64,000 bases of DNA from Bacillus litorisediminis (GTDB taxonomy: Bacteria; Bacillota; Bacilli; Bacillales; JC228): the NCBI RefSeq assembly GCF_022808645.1, contig NZ_JAKZKT010000001.1, positions 1-64,000 of the forward strand. The letters run 5' to 3'. Under the pieces are notes generated by a model. That model had not been told where the DNA came from. It did not search any database and saw only the letters and a program-made list of their open reading frames with translations. A program made the translations under genes and the position numbers. Within the stretch, counting starts at the first letter, position 1. The number at the start of each line of letters is the position of its first letter. Positions 26,370 to 35,422 of the stretch are shown here, piece after piece.

Positions 26370-26778
26370 TAGACAAATAGTGGAGGCCAGGGCTTTCTGA
26401 TTTTGTTATTTAGCCCTCGGTTCTGCAGTTCGGTAACAGTTTTCTGAGTCCGATTATCCGCTTCTGTGTTCGGTTACCCTGCTCCTGAGTTCAGTAATCC
26501 GCTTCTCAGTTCGGTTACCCTGCTCCTGAGTTCGGTTATCCGTTTCTAAGTGCGGTTATCTTGCTGCCGAGTTCGGTTATCTCGCTCGTGAGTTCAGTTA
26601 TCTTGTCCTGAGTTCGGTTACCCGCTTCTGAGTTCTGAAAAATCACCTATTCATCTATAAAATCAGCTCAAAATACTATAGATTCAGCTTCAAGCAGGTT
26701 CAATTACCCCCGAATTCAGATAAAACAGCTCAATCACCCAATAAACCAACATTAACTTCCGATATCCAGCCCCACACG
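26370..26778. repeat. Gene-free spacer with 20-21-bp tandem array
   Basis: Between two converging genes. From 26425 to 26629 a 20-21-bp unit is repeated ten times with variation, consensus GAGTTCGGTTAYCCKCTYCT. Unit starts are 26425, 26446, 26466, 26487, 26507, 26528, 26549, 26569, 26590 and 26610. No internal palindrome. The frames give no credible protein. The remaining 130 bp are AT-rich, with faint repeats of TCAGCTCAA, and no gene. Confidence 0.85.
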
Positions 26779-26810
26779 AAAAAACCTTAGCTACTCGCTA
26801 AGGTTTTTTT
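26779..26810. terminator. asnO terminator
   Basis: AAAAAACCTTAGC and GCTAAGGTTTTTT flank a TACTC loop: a 13-bp perfect stem with T-runs on both strands, 34 bp after the asnO stop. Suits both converging transcripts. Confidence 0.85.
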
Positions 26811-26843
26811 CAGAATAAGAGAGCTTTCGCCAAACAATTCCTA

Positions 26844-28688
26844 TCAATCACTCACCTGAACCCCATAATCAGTAAACCAAACATGAATTTGACCCAGATG
26901 AGCAAGTAACTGCGGACCAGACATCAACTGTCCATACCAGGGAATCGAGAAGGATTTGCCTTCTGACTGAACAAGTTCATTTAATTGATTTACATCAAAA
27001 AACTCATATAAAGGAGAATTGGAGTCTTCTAAAATTGTATGGAGCCATTTGGTTACCGCCTTCGTATAAGCAGGGTTATGAGTTTTCGGATACGGGCTCT
27101 TTTTGCGATACAAGACTTCATTAGGCAGCAGACCTTCTAGAGCTTTGCGTAAAATTCCTTTCTCCCGGTTACCCGCCATTTTCATCTCCCAAGGAACATT
27201 CCAAACATATTCAACAAGTCGATGATCTGCATAAGGAACCCTTACCTCCAAACCGCATCCCATACTCATCCGGTCTTTACGGTCGAGGAGATTAGTCATA
27301 AACCAAAGCATGTTGAGATAAAATAACTCCCGTCTTCTTTTATCCTCTCCTGTTTCACCATCTAAAACGGGTGTTTCATCTACGGTTTCTTGATATCTTT
27401 GCATCACATAGTCTTCTAGGTTTAGCTTGGAACGCCACTCATCTTTCAGCAAAGCTTGCCTTGCTTCTGTTGATCTCATCCAAGGGAAGCCGCTTCGATT
27501 TAAGTCATCCGCCCTGTAAAACCATGGGTAGCCGCCAAAGATCTCATCGGCACATTCTCCCGATAAACTTACAACAAATTCTTTTTTAATCTGTTTACAG
27601 AACCATAGCAATGAAGAATCGATGTCAGCCATGCCTGGCAAGTCACGTACATGAACCGATTCAACCAGATAATCAACAAGCTCTTCTTGAGAAATGACGC
27701 ATCTATGATGAATGGTATTAAATTCTTTCGACATTTTTTCAATCCATGGCCCATCTGCATTAGGCTGAAAATCATTGGCTTTAAAAAATTCGTCATTACC
27801 CTCGTAATCTATCGAAAACGTATGGAGCTGCATTCCCTGCTCCCGATAATGATTAGCGGCAACGGCTGTAATGGCACTTGAATCTACTCCGCCTGATAAA
27901 AATGTACATAATGGTACATCAGATACAAGCTGTCTCGTCACAGCGTCCTTAAATAAGTATCGGATTTGTTCGGCAGTTTCAGCTAATGACGCTGTATGTC
28001 GTTCACTCTTCACATTCCAGTATCTCCAAATCTTTAATCCTTGAGTTGAGAGACTGAGAGCGTGTGCAGGCCTTAATTCCTTAATATCCCGAAAAACACC
28101 GTGCCCTGGTGTCCTTGAAGGGCCAAGGCCAAAGATTTCTGACAATCCTTCCCTTGTGACTATTGGCTTAATCGACGGATGAGCTAATAATGCTTTAATT
28201 TCCGAACCGAATACGATTCCGCTTCCTACTTCCGCATAAAATAATGGCTTTACCCCTAATCGGTCCCTGGCAATGAATACTTTTTGCTCAGCTTCATCCC
28301 AAACAGCAAAAGCAAATATCCCATTTAAAAAATCTACACATTTTTCTTTCCATTCAATATAAGCAGTAAGCAGAACTTCTGTGTCAGAATGTCCTTTAAA
28401 AGAATATCCTTTTATGAGTAACTCTTTACGGAGATCTTCTGTGTTATAAAGTTCTCCGTTATAGCAGATGGTATAAGCATTACCTTGATGCAGGATCGTC
28501 ATCGGCTGCTTACCGCCCTCAGGATCAACAACCACTAACCGTTTATGACCAAATAAAACGTGGGGTCTGACAAAATAATTAGTATCATCTGGTCCTCGTT
28601 TTGAAAGAGTCTCAGCCTTATTTTGAACTATCTCAACATGAGAGGATAAGTCCTGTTTGAAATCAATCCAGCCTGTAATACCACACAT
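26844..28688 (-). CDS. asnO: Glutamine-hydrolysing asparagine synthetase AsnO
   Basis: A 614-residue class II amidotransferase that makes asparagine from aspartate, ATP and glutamine. Cys2 follows the initiator in MCGITGW and is the glutaminase nucleophile. The glutaminase domain (to about 210) carries FNGELYNT and SDTEVLL. The synthetase domain has the pyrophosphate loop FLSGGVDSSAI and the GECADEIFGGYPWF block. B. subtilis has three such enzymes; position beside yisN points to AsnO (YisO), which is linked to sporulation there. GAAAGGATG stands upstream. Single gene, minus strand. Confidence 0.93.
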   Translation of the reverse strand: MCGITGWIDFKQDLSSHVEIVQNKAETLSKRGPDDTNYFVRPHVLFGHKRLVVVDPEGGKQPMTILHQGNAYTICYNGELYNTEDLRKELLIKGYSFKGHSDTEVLLTAYIEWKEKCVDFLNGIFAFAVWDEAEQKVFIARDRLGVKPLFYAEVGSGIVFGSEIKALLAHPSIKPIVTREGLSEIFGLGPSRTPGHGVFRDIKELRPAHALSLSTQGLKIWRYWNVKSERHTASLAETAEQIRYLFKDAVTRQLVSDVPLCTFLSGGVDSSAITAVAANHYREQGMQLHTFSIDYEGNDEFFKANDFQPNADGPWIEKMSKEFNTIHHRCVISQEELVDYLVESVHVRDLPGMADIDSSLLWFCKQIKKEFVVSLSGECADEIFGGYPWFYRADDLNRSGFPWMRSTEARQALLKDEWRSKLNLEDYVMQRYQETVDETPVLDGETGEDKRRRELFYLNMLWFMTNLLDRKDRMSMGCGLEVRVPYADHRLVEYVWNVPWEMKMAGNREKGILRKALEGLLPNEVLYRKKSPYPKTHNPAYTKAVTKWLHTILEDSNSPLYEFFDVNQLNELVQSEGKSFSIPWYGQLMSGPQLLAHLGQIHVWFTDYGVQVSD

Positions 28689-28912
28689 AATATTTCATCC
28701 TTTCTACTCCAGTATTAATAAGGCAGGAAATGCATGCTGTTATTGTATGCTCTAATTGGGCTATTGTTCATTGTCCAAAATTCAGATTGGTTTAAAAGAG
28801 ACTCGATTCGTCAAAAACGATAGTATACGATTATCTATTCGGTGGTAAAAGTTCCTAACATTTCATTAACCTACTCTTTAGATTTTTACACAACATGGAG
28901 GTTGCAGGACAT

Positions 28913-29470
28913 ATGGATGTAAGCCGTTATAAAATCTTTGAGCATCAATCCAGATCCTTTTCCGAGGGAACACTTGAATACATTAACGATCAATGGGTAT
29001 TCTTTGATGATGAAAGCGAAGAGGCTTCATTATTGGAAGATTTTTTGTTCCAAGAAGTTGAGGTTTTTTCTAATCATAGATGGCGTAAAGGTAAGCTGAT
29101 TGAAACTGATAAAGTAAAACTGTCCAACGAAATTTTTGACCTGCACAGTGCAACAAAAATAAGGATCCGTAAAAATCTGGTGTATTCCCTTGAAAGATTA
29201 TTGGAGGATCTGCATGAGGATGCGTTTTTACAATTTGTTATGACATTAAACTCTATGGAGTTTTCGATTTATGATTGTATCTATTGCCACAATCACTTAT
29301 CATTTCTTAAAGAGAAAAAAAATCAAAATGGTGTAAACATGATGATTTTTGATAATGGAGAAGTCATTTGTGCCGTTCAGCATCATTTTGAATACTTCAA
29401 AAGGATTAATGACCGCTTCGAATTTACCCTTAGTACAGGAAAAAGAGTCGTGATTGAAAAACTCGCTTAG
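28913..29470 (+). CDS. yisN: YisN-like protein (DUF2777)
   Basis: A 185-residue protein of unknown function assigned to the YisN/DUF2777 group by its place next to asnO and general features. The N-terminal half is beta-rich (GTLEYINDQWVFFDDESE). The middle has a helix pair (LERLLEDLHEDAFLQFVMTL). A CxxC pair, CIYCHN, near residue 128 could bind a metal. The end is IKEKLA-like, IEKLA. An upstream in-frame ATG (28895) lies on GGAGG, so the ATG at 28913 is preferred. Divergent from asnO. Confidence 0.65.
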   Translation: MDVSRYKIFEHQSRSFSEGTLEYINDQWVFFDDESEEASLLEDFLFQEVEVFSNHRWRKGKLIETDKVKLSNEIFDLHSATKIRIRKNLVYSLERLLEDLHEDAFLQFVMTLNSMEFSIYDCIYCHNHLSFLKEKKNQNGVNMMIFDNGEVICAVQHHFEYFKRINDRFEFTLSTGKRVVIEKLA

Positions 29471-29478
29471 CAAGAAAA

Positions 29479-29600
29479 GCTAAAAGCGCCTTGCTCAGCC
29501 CCGACAAGCTTAAGACATACCCCCGCAGAATGGGCCAGCCCTCCGGACGGGGATGGCTAGAGATGCGAAGAGCGAGACTGGCTTGCGCTAGACAGTTATC
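29479..29600 (+). repeat. Structured intergenic element (dispersed-repeat-like)
   Basis: GC-rich for its surroundings. AGCGCC (29485-29490) and TTGCTC (29491-29496) can pair with GAGCGAG (29570-29576) and GCGCT (29585-29589). The blocks CAGCCCCGACAAGCTTAAGA and GAAGAGCGAGACTGGCTTGC strongly recall a long intergenic repeat I remember from Bacillus and Geobacillus genomes. It lies between the yisN stop and the terminator. No coding potential. Function is unknown. Confidence 0.55.
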
Positions 29601-29636
29601 TAAATCGAGAAAAATTACATTTTTCGCCTATAATAA

Positions 29637-29675
29637 AGCTGAGCCACCCCCCAAGCGGGCTGCTCAGCTTTTTTT
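29637..29675. terminator. Bidirectional terminator yisN / c-di-GMP gene
   Basis: AAGCTGAGC (29637-29645) / GCTCAGCTT (29662-29670) with TTTTTT after it on the plus strand and TTTATTA on the minus strand, between converging genes. Confidence 0.85.
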
Positions 29676-29683
29676 ACATCGAA

Positions 29684-32596
29684 TCAAATTTGGGCAGTGA
29701 GACCTTGCTGGAGTTCCTTTTCAAAAGCTGCATCCGTTAATGGCCGGCTGAAGTAGAAACCCTGGACATAATGACAGTCAAGTTTCTCTAATACCTCAAC
29801 CTGTTCCTTTGTCTCAACTCCTTCAGCAACCACTTTCATATTTAACCCCTTGCCCATCATAATAACGGCCTGAACTACAGCCAAGTCAATCGTGTTCGTC
29901 GAAAGCTGGTCGATAAAGGTCTTATCAATTTTGAGCCGATTTACAGGTAAAGTTTTTAAATAGCTTAAAGAGGAATAGCCTGTTCCAAAATCATCAATTG
30001 AAAGATTAATTCCAAGCTGCTGGAGATCCTTCATGACCCTTAAACAATACTGCATATTGCCAATCATAACACTTTCAGTCAGTTCCAAATATAAGTATTC
30101 AGGCCGCAAACCCGTCTCCTCAATAACATTGGCAACATCTATAACGAATGCCGGATCCAATAATTGATGAGCGGAAACATTGACCGATATGGTCAAGTTA
30201 CGATATCCTAACTCATGCCATTTTGCATTTTGCCGGCACGCCTCATTTAAAACCCATTTCCCGATTTCTTTAATTATTCCTATCTCTTCTGCAATCGGGA
30301 TAAAAACGGCAGGAGGCACGTCACCATATTGAGGGTGATTCCACCTTAATAAAGCTTCACTCCCTGTGAATCTATTTGTCTGTATATCCACAATCGGCTG
30401 ATAAACAAGGTGAAATTCATTTCGTTCTAATGCTTTCCGTAAATATCTTTCCATTTCAAGACGTTTTTTTGCTTTTTCATTTAACTCATTTGAAAAAAGC
30501 ACAATTCTATTGCCGCCCATTAATTTGGCACGATTCATCGCTGTATCTGCATTTCGGAACAATGTTTCTGTATCTGTTCCATCTGTTGGATAAATACTGA
30601 CACCGACACTTGACGTAACAAAATAATCTTGCTGGTCATATACGACTGGCTGCTTAATATTTTCAAAAATATGATAGGCTATTTCATAAAAATCCTGGTT
30701 CATTTCGCTTTTTGTGACCAATACTGTAAATTTATCCCCGCCAAATCTCCCCAGAAAAGAGCCTTTTGGCAATGAATTTTGAATCCGATAGGCCAGTTCT
30801 TTTAAAATATAATCGCCCGCATGATGGCCAAGACTATCATTAATTAATGAAAAGCTGTCCATATCAATAAACATCACTGCCAGAGACCGCTTTTTCTTAG
30901 CCGCCGCTTTGATTTGCTGACTTACCTTTTCCGTAAACAACGTCCGATTGGCCAGGCCCGTCTCCAGATCGTAATGGGCTAAATGGGTAACCTTTTCTTT
31001 CACTCGGATTTGCTCAGTTATATCGCGTCCAATTCCATAAATACCAACCATTTCTCCATTAACAATAATGGGGATATTCTTCATATTAAGTGTGTAATAT
31101 TGTCCCGTTTTGGAAACCACTTCAAGATCATAGAACTGTTCTTTTCCCCGCATCGTCCGATAAAAATGCATTTTGACCTTTGCTGCTTCTTTATCCTGAA
31201 TAAATTTAATCGCATTCTTGCCAATTAATTCTGATTTGTCATAGCCGAACACTTTTTCTAAAGCCGGATTGACACTGGTGAATCTCCCCTGTAAATCCGT
31301 CGAATAAACAATATCGGAATTATGGTCAAACAAAGAACGATAGTATTGCTCGGAAATCTGTATATTATCATGCATTTCCTGGAGATCCCTCGTAGAGGCT
31401 TCCATTAATTGAGTAAATGTACTCATCGTATACATTTGATTTGTTCTTATAAATTTTGGCAAAGGGGTTGCCTCTTTTTTGACTTGCTTCGTCTCACTTA
31501 ATGCTATGTATGTAAGAACATTTCCATCTACACGAATTTTCTCATCAGTATCAACAATCTCTCCGTAAGCAAAAAATCCGATAGAGGGTGCAATTGTTTC
31601 AAATACAGCTAATTCATAAGATGTATAATCAGATAAAAACCGTCTTCTCGACATACAAGGAAAAACAAATATTGTTTCAATCGTTTGTCTTGCAAGTTTT
31701 CTCAGATTTTTTCCTGTTTGTTCCATAATTTTTTCTGTATCGGCGTATGCAAATGTTAGTTCATCGCCTTCTGAAACATCTTCACTTAATTGGATTGAAC
31801 CATTATCGCCAATGTTTTGAATAAAAATCGGGTACTTTTCATCGTGATTTTTGATCAAAAAAGGAAATTCTGAACCGGATAAGGGGAGCCTTTCGACAAA
31901 TTTTCCCCCTAAATACTGACGCAATATCTGTAGCGGCTTTTTATGCTCTAACGCATATACATTCGCTCCGCTTGCCTTTGTAATGACGAAGGGTCTGCCT
32001 ACCTCTTTCCAGCTGAAATGGTTGCCGGTATATGCAGATAACTGGTTAGAATCTAATACAACTCCGGTAATTCCTTCTGTAATCACTTCATTCCCATCAA
32101 ATACAAACGAAGTCACATACTTGCCATTATCACCAGCTAGTCCTCCCGCTATCTTTACTTGAGGCGCTGCCTTTTTTAATCCCTCCAAAAAGTAACCTGT
32201 AACAATTGCATTCACTGATGAATACAAGATGACGGCTTTTGAATCAATAGAGGTGTATGACGATCCTATCTCTTCACCAAGGAAGCTTGCATTAAACTTT
32301 TCTATATTTTTTATACTAAATCCTTTTATTTCTGTTTGATCAAAGACTGTACAGGAAATCAGGATCTCATTCGTAGTATGTTTACCGCAAGCAATTTCTC
32401 CATCAGTTGTGCTTCCGATTATAACGGCGGAAGGGAGATGAGTTCGTACAATTTTTCCGACCTGAAGAAGCAGGTCTTGGCGAACTTTCCCGCAAAATAG
32501 GTTCACCAGTACATTGGAATAGTCTGGAAGCTCATGCTCGTAAGAAAAGTCAATAAAGGCTTGCTCAGATTGGTAAAGCTGACTTACTGTTTTCAC
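29684..32596 (-). CDS. FIST-PAS-GGDEF-EAL c-di-GMP signalling protein
   Basis: A 970-residue cytoplasmic signalling protein. Order: FIST_N (about 25-205) and FIST_C (about 215-365), thought to bind small ligands such as amino acids. A PAS domain follows at about 405-530 (YRSLFDHNSDIVYSTDLQGRF). The GGDEF domain (about 545-700) has signature RFGGDKF instead of GG[DE]EF, so cyclase activity is probably lost. The EAL domain (about 720-965) has EALLRW and DDFGTGYSSLSYL, with the substrate-binding and metal residues intact. Net activity is likely c-di-GMP hydrolysis, tuned by FIST and PAS ligands, with GTP bound to GGDKF as a possible activator. No membrane segment is seen. Single gene. Confidence 0.9.
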   Translation of the reverse strand: MKTVSQLYQSEQAFIDFSYEHELPDYSNVLVNLFCGKVRQDLLLQVGKIVRTHLPSAVIIGSTTDGEIACGKHTTNEILISCTVFDQTEIKGFSIKNIEKFNASFLGEEIGSSYTSIDSKAVILYSSVNAIVTGYFLEGLKKAAPQVKIAGGLAGDNGKYVTSFVFDGNEVITEGITGVVLDSNQLSAYTGNHFSWKEVGRPFVITKASGANVYALEHKKPLQILRQYLGGKFVERLPLSGSEFPFLIKNHDEKYPIFIQNIGDNGSIQLSEDVSEGDELTFAYADTEKIMEQTGKNLRKLARQTIETIFVFPCMSRRRFLSDYTSYELAVFETIAPSIGFFAYGEIVDTDEKIRVDGNVLTYIALSETKQVKKEATPLPKFIRTNQMYTMSTFTQLMEASTRDLQEMHDNIQISEQYYRSLFDHNSDIVYSTDLQGRFTSVNPALEKVFGYDKSELIGKNAIKFIQDKEAAKVKMHFYRTMRGKEQFYDLEVVSKTGQYYTLNMKNIPIIVNGEMVGIYGIGRDITEQIRVKEKVTHLAHYDLETGLANRTLFTEKVSQQIKAAAKKKRSLAVMFIDMDSFSLINDSLGHHAGDYILKELAYRIQNSLPKGSFLGRFGGDKFTVLVTKSEMNQDFYEIAYHIFENIKQPVVYDQQDYFVTSSVGVSIYPTDGTDTETLFRNADTAMNRAKLMGGNRIVLFSNELNEKAKKRLEMERYLRKALERNEFHLVYQPIVDIQTNRFTGSEALLRWNHPQYGDVPPAVFIPIAEEIGIIKEIGKWVLNEACRQNAKWHELGYRNLTISVNVSAHQLLDPAFVIDVANVIEETGLRPEYLYLELTESVMIGNMQYCLRVMKDLQQLGINLSIDDFGTGYSSLSYLKTLPVNRLKIDKTFIDQLSTNTIDLAVVQAVIMMGKGLNMKVVAEGVETKEQVEVLEKLDCHYVQGFYFSRPLTDAAFEKELQQGLTAQI

Positions 32597-32766
32597 TAAG
32601 ACGTCACCACCTCTTCACGCGTAAAAGAAAGAATTTACATCATATGTTCTCTTTCCATCCAACCCATATTTGAAGGAATTTTATAAAACACTGTATATAT
32701 CCATTATCTATATCGGTGGAAACGTCAAACTATTTAAATTTTTATATCAAAAAAGAGGATTGATAG

Positions 32767-33945
32767 CTAATGATGCTTAAATTTTGGTTTCTCTTTGTAG
32801 GTATACCAGCGCCACATCCATTCAACTGGTCCGATTCTAAAGTAGGCAAACCATAGATAGCTGGCGGCTAATTGAAAAAGATATAATCCTATAGCCAGCA
32901 AAGTCCCTTCCCAAAGCTCTGCCCTGCCGTACCATCCGAGACCATAGCCGTAGAAAATCAACGTACAAATGATAGATTGGGATAGATAAATCGTAATCGA
33001 CATTCTGCCGGCCCTTGCAAATGCTGTCAGGACTTTCCCTTTTTTTCTGTTAAAAAGCCCAATGCAAAGAAAGAAATATGCTACTGCCAAGATGGGTCCG
33101 CCTATCGAATCTTGCAGAAAAATAAATTCATATCGATATCCAGTAAATAGTGGTATTAGCTTTATAACTAATCCAACTGCTGCGAGAGTACATCCTGTTG
33201 TTAGAAAATAACGGGAAGAATGGGTTTCAATCCATCTTCCTTTCGCTAGCCCTGCCCCCAATAAAACCATCGGTAAAATAGAGACTGCTATGATTAAAGG
33301 TAATCCGATTCCGTTAAGATTGAGATACATCCATTCTTCTATTCGCATATTGGTAATTTCTATAAAACTTCCGTCCGCATAAATATGAGCAATTTGCTTA
33401 GTGTCTATCCCTGGACTCACCTCTTCATCAATCGGTACAAAAACCGATACTATCCAAAAAAGGAAAAATAGGAGAAGGTTCGGAATAAATAATAGCAGGC
33501 TGCCGATGGTGATCATTGTTTTTGCTGATCTCTTCAACAAGAATAGCAAACATAAGCCTGTGACCGCATAAGTAATTAATATATCCCCTGTCCAAATCAA
33601 AAAGGCATGGATTAAACCCACCCCTAATAGAAAAATAAATCTTCGAAGCAGGGTATGACGCGGATGCAGCTCCAATTGTTTCGATTTCTCCATAATTTTT
33701 ATGGCACCAAAGCCAAATAAAAGCGAAAAAAGCGGATAAAAACTGGCCGCCACAAAAACTTCTAAAAATAAAAAAAGAGATTGATTAATGTCTCCTTCCC
33801 AGTACGTATAGGGATTAACAACCCAAACATAAGGAGAATGAAAAGACATCATATTGATCAATAAAATACCCAAGAGAGAAATCCCCCGGGCCACATCAAT
33901 TCCAACGATTCTTTCCTTTTCCACAGTATTCATTTTCACTTTCAT
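32767..33945 (-). CDS. DUF418 family membrane protein
   Basis: A 392-residue integral membrane protein. Eight to ten hydrophobic segments begin with the family opening ERIVGIDVARGISLLGILLI. The DUF418 C-terminal half includes FARAGRMSITIYLSQSIICT and the ending RIGPVEWMWRWYTY, which is highly typical (PxEWxWR). Relatives in Bacillus are YxaH and YrkO, of unknown function; similarity to acyltransferase-3 membrane proteins has been suggested. The start is the ATG after GGAAGGAGGAAC; a 17-codon extension lacks a ribosome site. Divergent from the gerP operon. Confidence 0.85.
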   Translation of the reverse strand: MKVKMNTVEKERIVGIDVARGISLLGILLINMMSFHSPYVWVVNPYTYWEGDINQSLFLFLEVFVAASFYPLFSLLFGFGAIKIMEKSKQLELHPRHTLLRRFIFLLGVGLIHAFLIWTGDILITYAVTGLCLLFLLKRSAKTMITIGSLLLFIPNLLLFFLFWIVSVFVPIDEEVSPGIDTKQIAHIYADGSFIEITNMRIEEWMYLNLNGIGLPLIIAVSILPMVLLGAGLAKGRWIETHSSRYFLTTGCTLAAVGLVIKLIPLFTGYRYEFIFLQDSIGGPILAVAYFFLCIGLFNRKKGKVLTAFARAGRMSITIYLSQSIICTLIFYGYGLGWYGRAELWEGTLLAIGLYLFQLAASYLWFAYFRIGPVEWMWRWYTYKEKPKFKHH

Positions 33946-34028
33946 GTTCCTCCTTCCGCTTCCAATTATGTCCATTATATCGGTTTTCTGCCTCATTTAG
34001 AATCGCCTGGAAAATAGGCGTTTGTATC

Positions 34029-34055
34029 ACATCTTCGATCGTTTCTCATACATTA
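34029..34055 (+). promoter_or_regulatory. Sigma-K promoter of the gerP operon
   Basis: AC (34029-34030), 16 bp, then CATACATTA (34047-34055), a full match to the sigma-K form AC-N16-CATANNNTA. It lies 42 bp before the first gerP start. The gerP operon is known to be transcribed in the mother cell by sigma-K, so site and gene agree. Confidence 0.75.
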
Positions 34056-34097
34056 ATATCAAAAGCCCGCGAGTGTAAGGGAAGAGGTGTTTTGCGA

Positions 34098-34319
34098 ATG
34101 CCTGCCGTTGTTGGAATTGTTCAAGTTAATAGTATCGGGAGCAGTTCTGTTTTTCATATAGGGGATGTTTTTTCAGTTGCACCTCAGTCTGTAACTAAAA
34201 CGTTCGCTGGAGCAGGTTCTTTTAATACTGGTGACGGGTTATACGTTGTCAATCACTACAGCAACACAAACGCGTATGATCAGGAAGGAATTGATATGCC
34301 AATTGCATTTACGTTATAG
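34098..34319 (+). CDS. gerPA: Spore germination protein GerPA
   Basis: A 73-residue member of the GerPA/GerPF family, coat-associated proteins that let small germinants reach the inner-membrane receptors. Visible: MPAVVGIVQVNSIGSSSVFH, IGDVFSVAPQSVTKTFAGAG and FNTGD, the G-rich core shared with GerPF. The start is the ATG at 34098; a TTG two codons earlier is poorly placed with respect to GAAGAGGTG. First gene of gerPABCDEF, just behind a sigma-K promoter. Confidence 0.88.
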   Translation: MPAVVGIVQVNSIGSSSVFHIGDVFSVAPQSVTKTFAGAGSFNTGDGLYVVNHYSNTNAYDQEGIDMPIAFTL

Positions 34320-34356
34320 GATCAATTTTTTTATTTTATGAATAATAGGTGATCGT

Positions 34357-34602
34357 ATGAATTTTTATATTCAGCAATCTATTTATATCCATATACTGCG
34401 AGTTGGCAGTGTAACGAACTCATCTGTTTTACAAATCGGCAGCTCAGGATCGATATCGGCAAATGCCTATCTTTATAATACTGGCGGATATGTACTTCCG
34501 GCACCAGAAGCTGATGCTGCAGCTGGGCCTGTTACACAGATAACAGGCGAGCAGCCTGGTGTTGAACCTTCACTCGTTCCATTAGGCGCACCAACTCAAT
34601 AG
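34357..34602 (+). CDS. gerPB: Spore germination protein GerPB
   Basis: An 81-residue protein beginning MNFYIQQSIYIHILRVGSVT, then NSSVLQIGSSGSISANAYLY and a Pro/Ala-rich tail. The IxxLRVGSVxNSSVLQIGS block is the GerPB signature, and family length is similar. It acts in coat permeability with the other GerP proteins. Lies 37 bp after gerPA and 21 bp before gerPC. Confidence 0.88.
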   Translation: MNFYIQQSIYIHILRVGSVTNSSVLQIGSSGSISANAYLYNTGGYVLPAPEADAAAGPVTQITGEQPGVEPSLVPLGAPTQ

Positions 34603-34623
34603 TTTAAGGAAAGGCGGGATTGC

Positions 34624-35247
34624 ATGTACCAACCCTATTCCTATGCGGATTCATATCGACAAGTGATTGAGAGACACCAGAAAAAAATTCAACAGCTGGA
34701 AAAAGAAATTCTCGAACTAAAAAAAATCGTAAAAGAGCTTCGATCACAGCCTTCTTTAAAAATCGACCGCATTGAATATAAATTTGACCAATTAAAAATT
34801 GAGACCTTAGAAGGTACATTGAATGTAGGCATTTCGCCACAGGATCTGCAAAATATAGGCGATCTCTCGACTGGACAGCATCCTGTTCCTTCATCGGTCT
34901 ACGATCCAAAACATGTAATGATTCACGATTTAATTGAGGAAAAATTAAAACAGTATATGGATGAATCGGTTCCGCAAATCATTTACGATACACAGGATCA
35001 GCTTGGAATGCAGCCAAATGAGTCTTACCTAGAATTGATTAGCCAGGATATTAAGAATCAATTAAAAACAAGAATCCAGTTTCATATCAGGCAGCTTTCG
35101 CACCAAGTAATGGAGAAGGAGCCAATAGAACAAGTGGCGGAAATGGTAGCTGCCCGAATCAAAGGTGAAATACAACAAGGCATCTTCTCATTCCTGTCAC
35201 GCTTTCAATCTAATGAAAAAGGAGAGAATCCTAATGATGCAATTTAA
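34624..35247 (+). CDS. gerPC: Spore germination protein GerPC
   Basis: A 207-residue protein, the largest of the GerP set. After YSYADSYRQVIERHQKKIQQ comes a coiled coil (residues 12-45, LEKEILELKKIVKEL). Then IEYKFDQLKIETLEGTLNVGI, a beta segment typical of GerPC, and a helical C-terminal half. AAGGAAAGGCGGG precedes the ATG. Its last codons overlap the start of gerPD, so the two are translationally coupled. Role is in spore coat permeability to germinants. Confidence 0.9.
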   Translation: MYQPYSYADSYRQVIERHQKKIQQLEKEILELKKIVKELRSQPSLKIDRIEYKFDQLKIETLEGTLNVGISPQDLQNIGDLSTGQHPVPSSVYDPKHVMIHDLIEEKLKQYMDESVPQIIYDTQDQLGMQPNESYLELISQDIKNQLKTRIQFHIRQLSHQVMEKEPIEQVAEMVAARIKGEIQQGIFSFLSRFQSNEKGENPNDAI

Positions 35248-35416
35248 TGTGCTGAATCGTGAATTATCGGTTGGCTCTATTAAAATAGATGCCGTTACGA
35301 GTGCTTCTTTAGTGCAGATTGGCGATTCAGAAACGATTCAGCTCGCAGCTACTTTTGATACTCCTCCAGAATCATTGATCATCGGACCTTTTGTGCCGCT
35401 TTCACCAGAAGGGTGA
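35234..35416 (+). CDS. gerPD: Spore germination protein GerPD
   Basis: A 60-residue protein, MMQFNVLNRELSVGSIKIDA, then TSASLVQIGDSETIQLAATF. The xxVGxIxIxxVxxASxVQIGDxxxI pattern is shared with GerPB and GerPE and identifies the family. It begins 14 bp inside the end of gerPC, behind GGAGAG. Either of two adjacent ATGs may start it; the first is used here. Coat-associated, same operon. Confidence 0.87.
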   Translation: MMQFNVLNRELSVGSIKIDAVTSASLVQIGDSETIQLAATFDTPPESLIIGPFVPLSPEG

Positions 35417-35422
35417 TCATCG

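Noticed and set aside
29491-29700. 69-residue plus-strand frame
   Set aside because: Runs through the structured repeat element and the terminator hairpin; no ribosome site.
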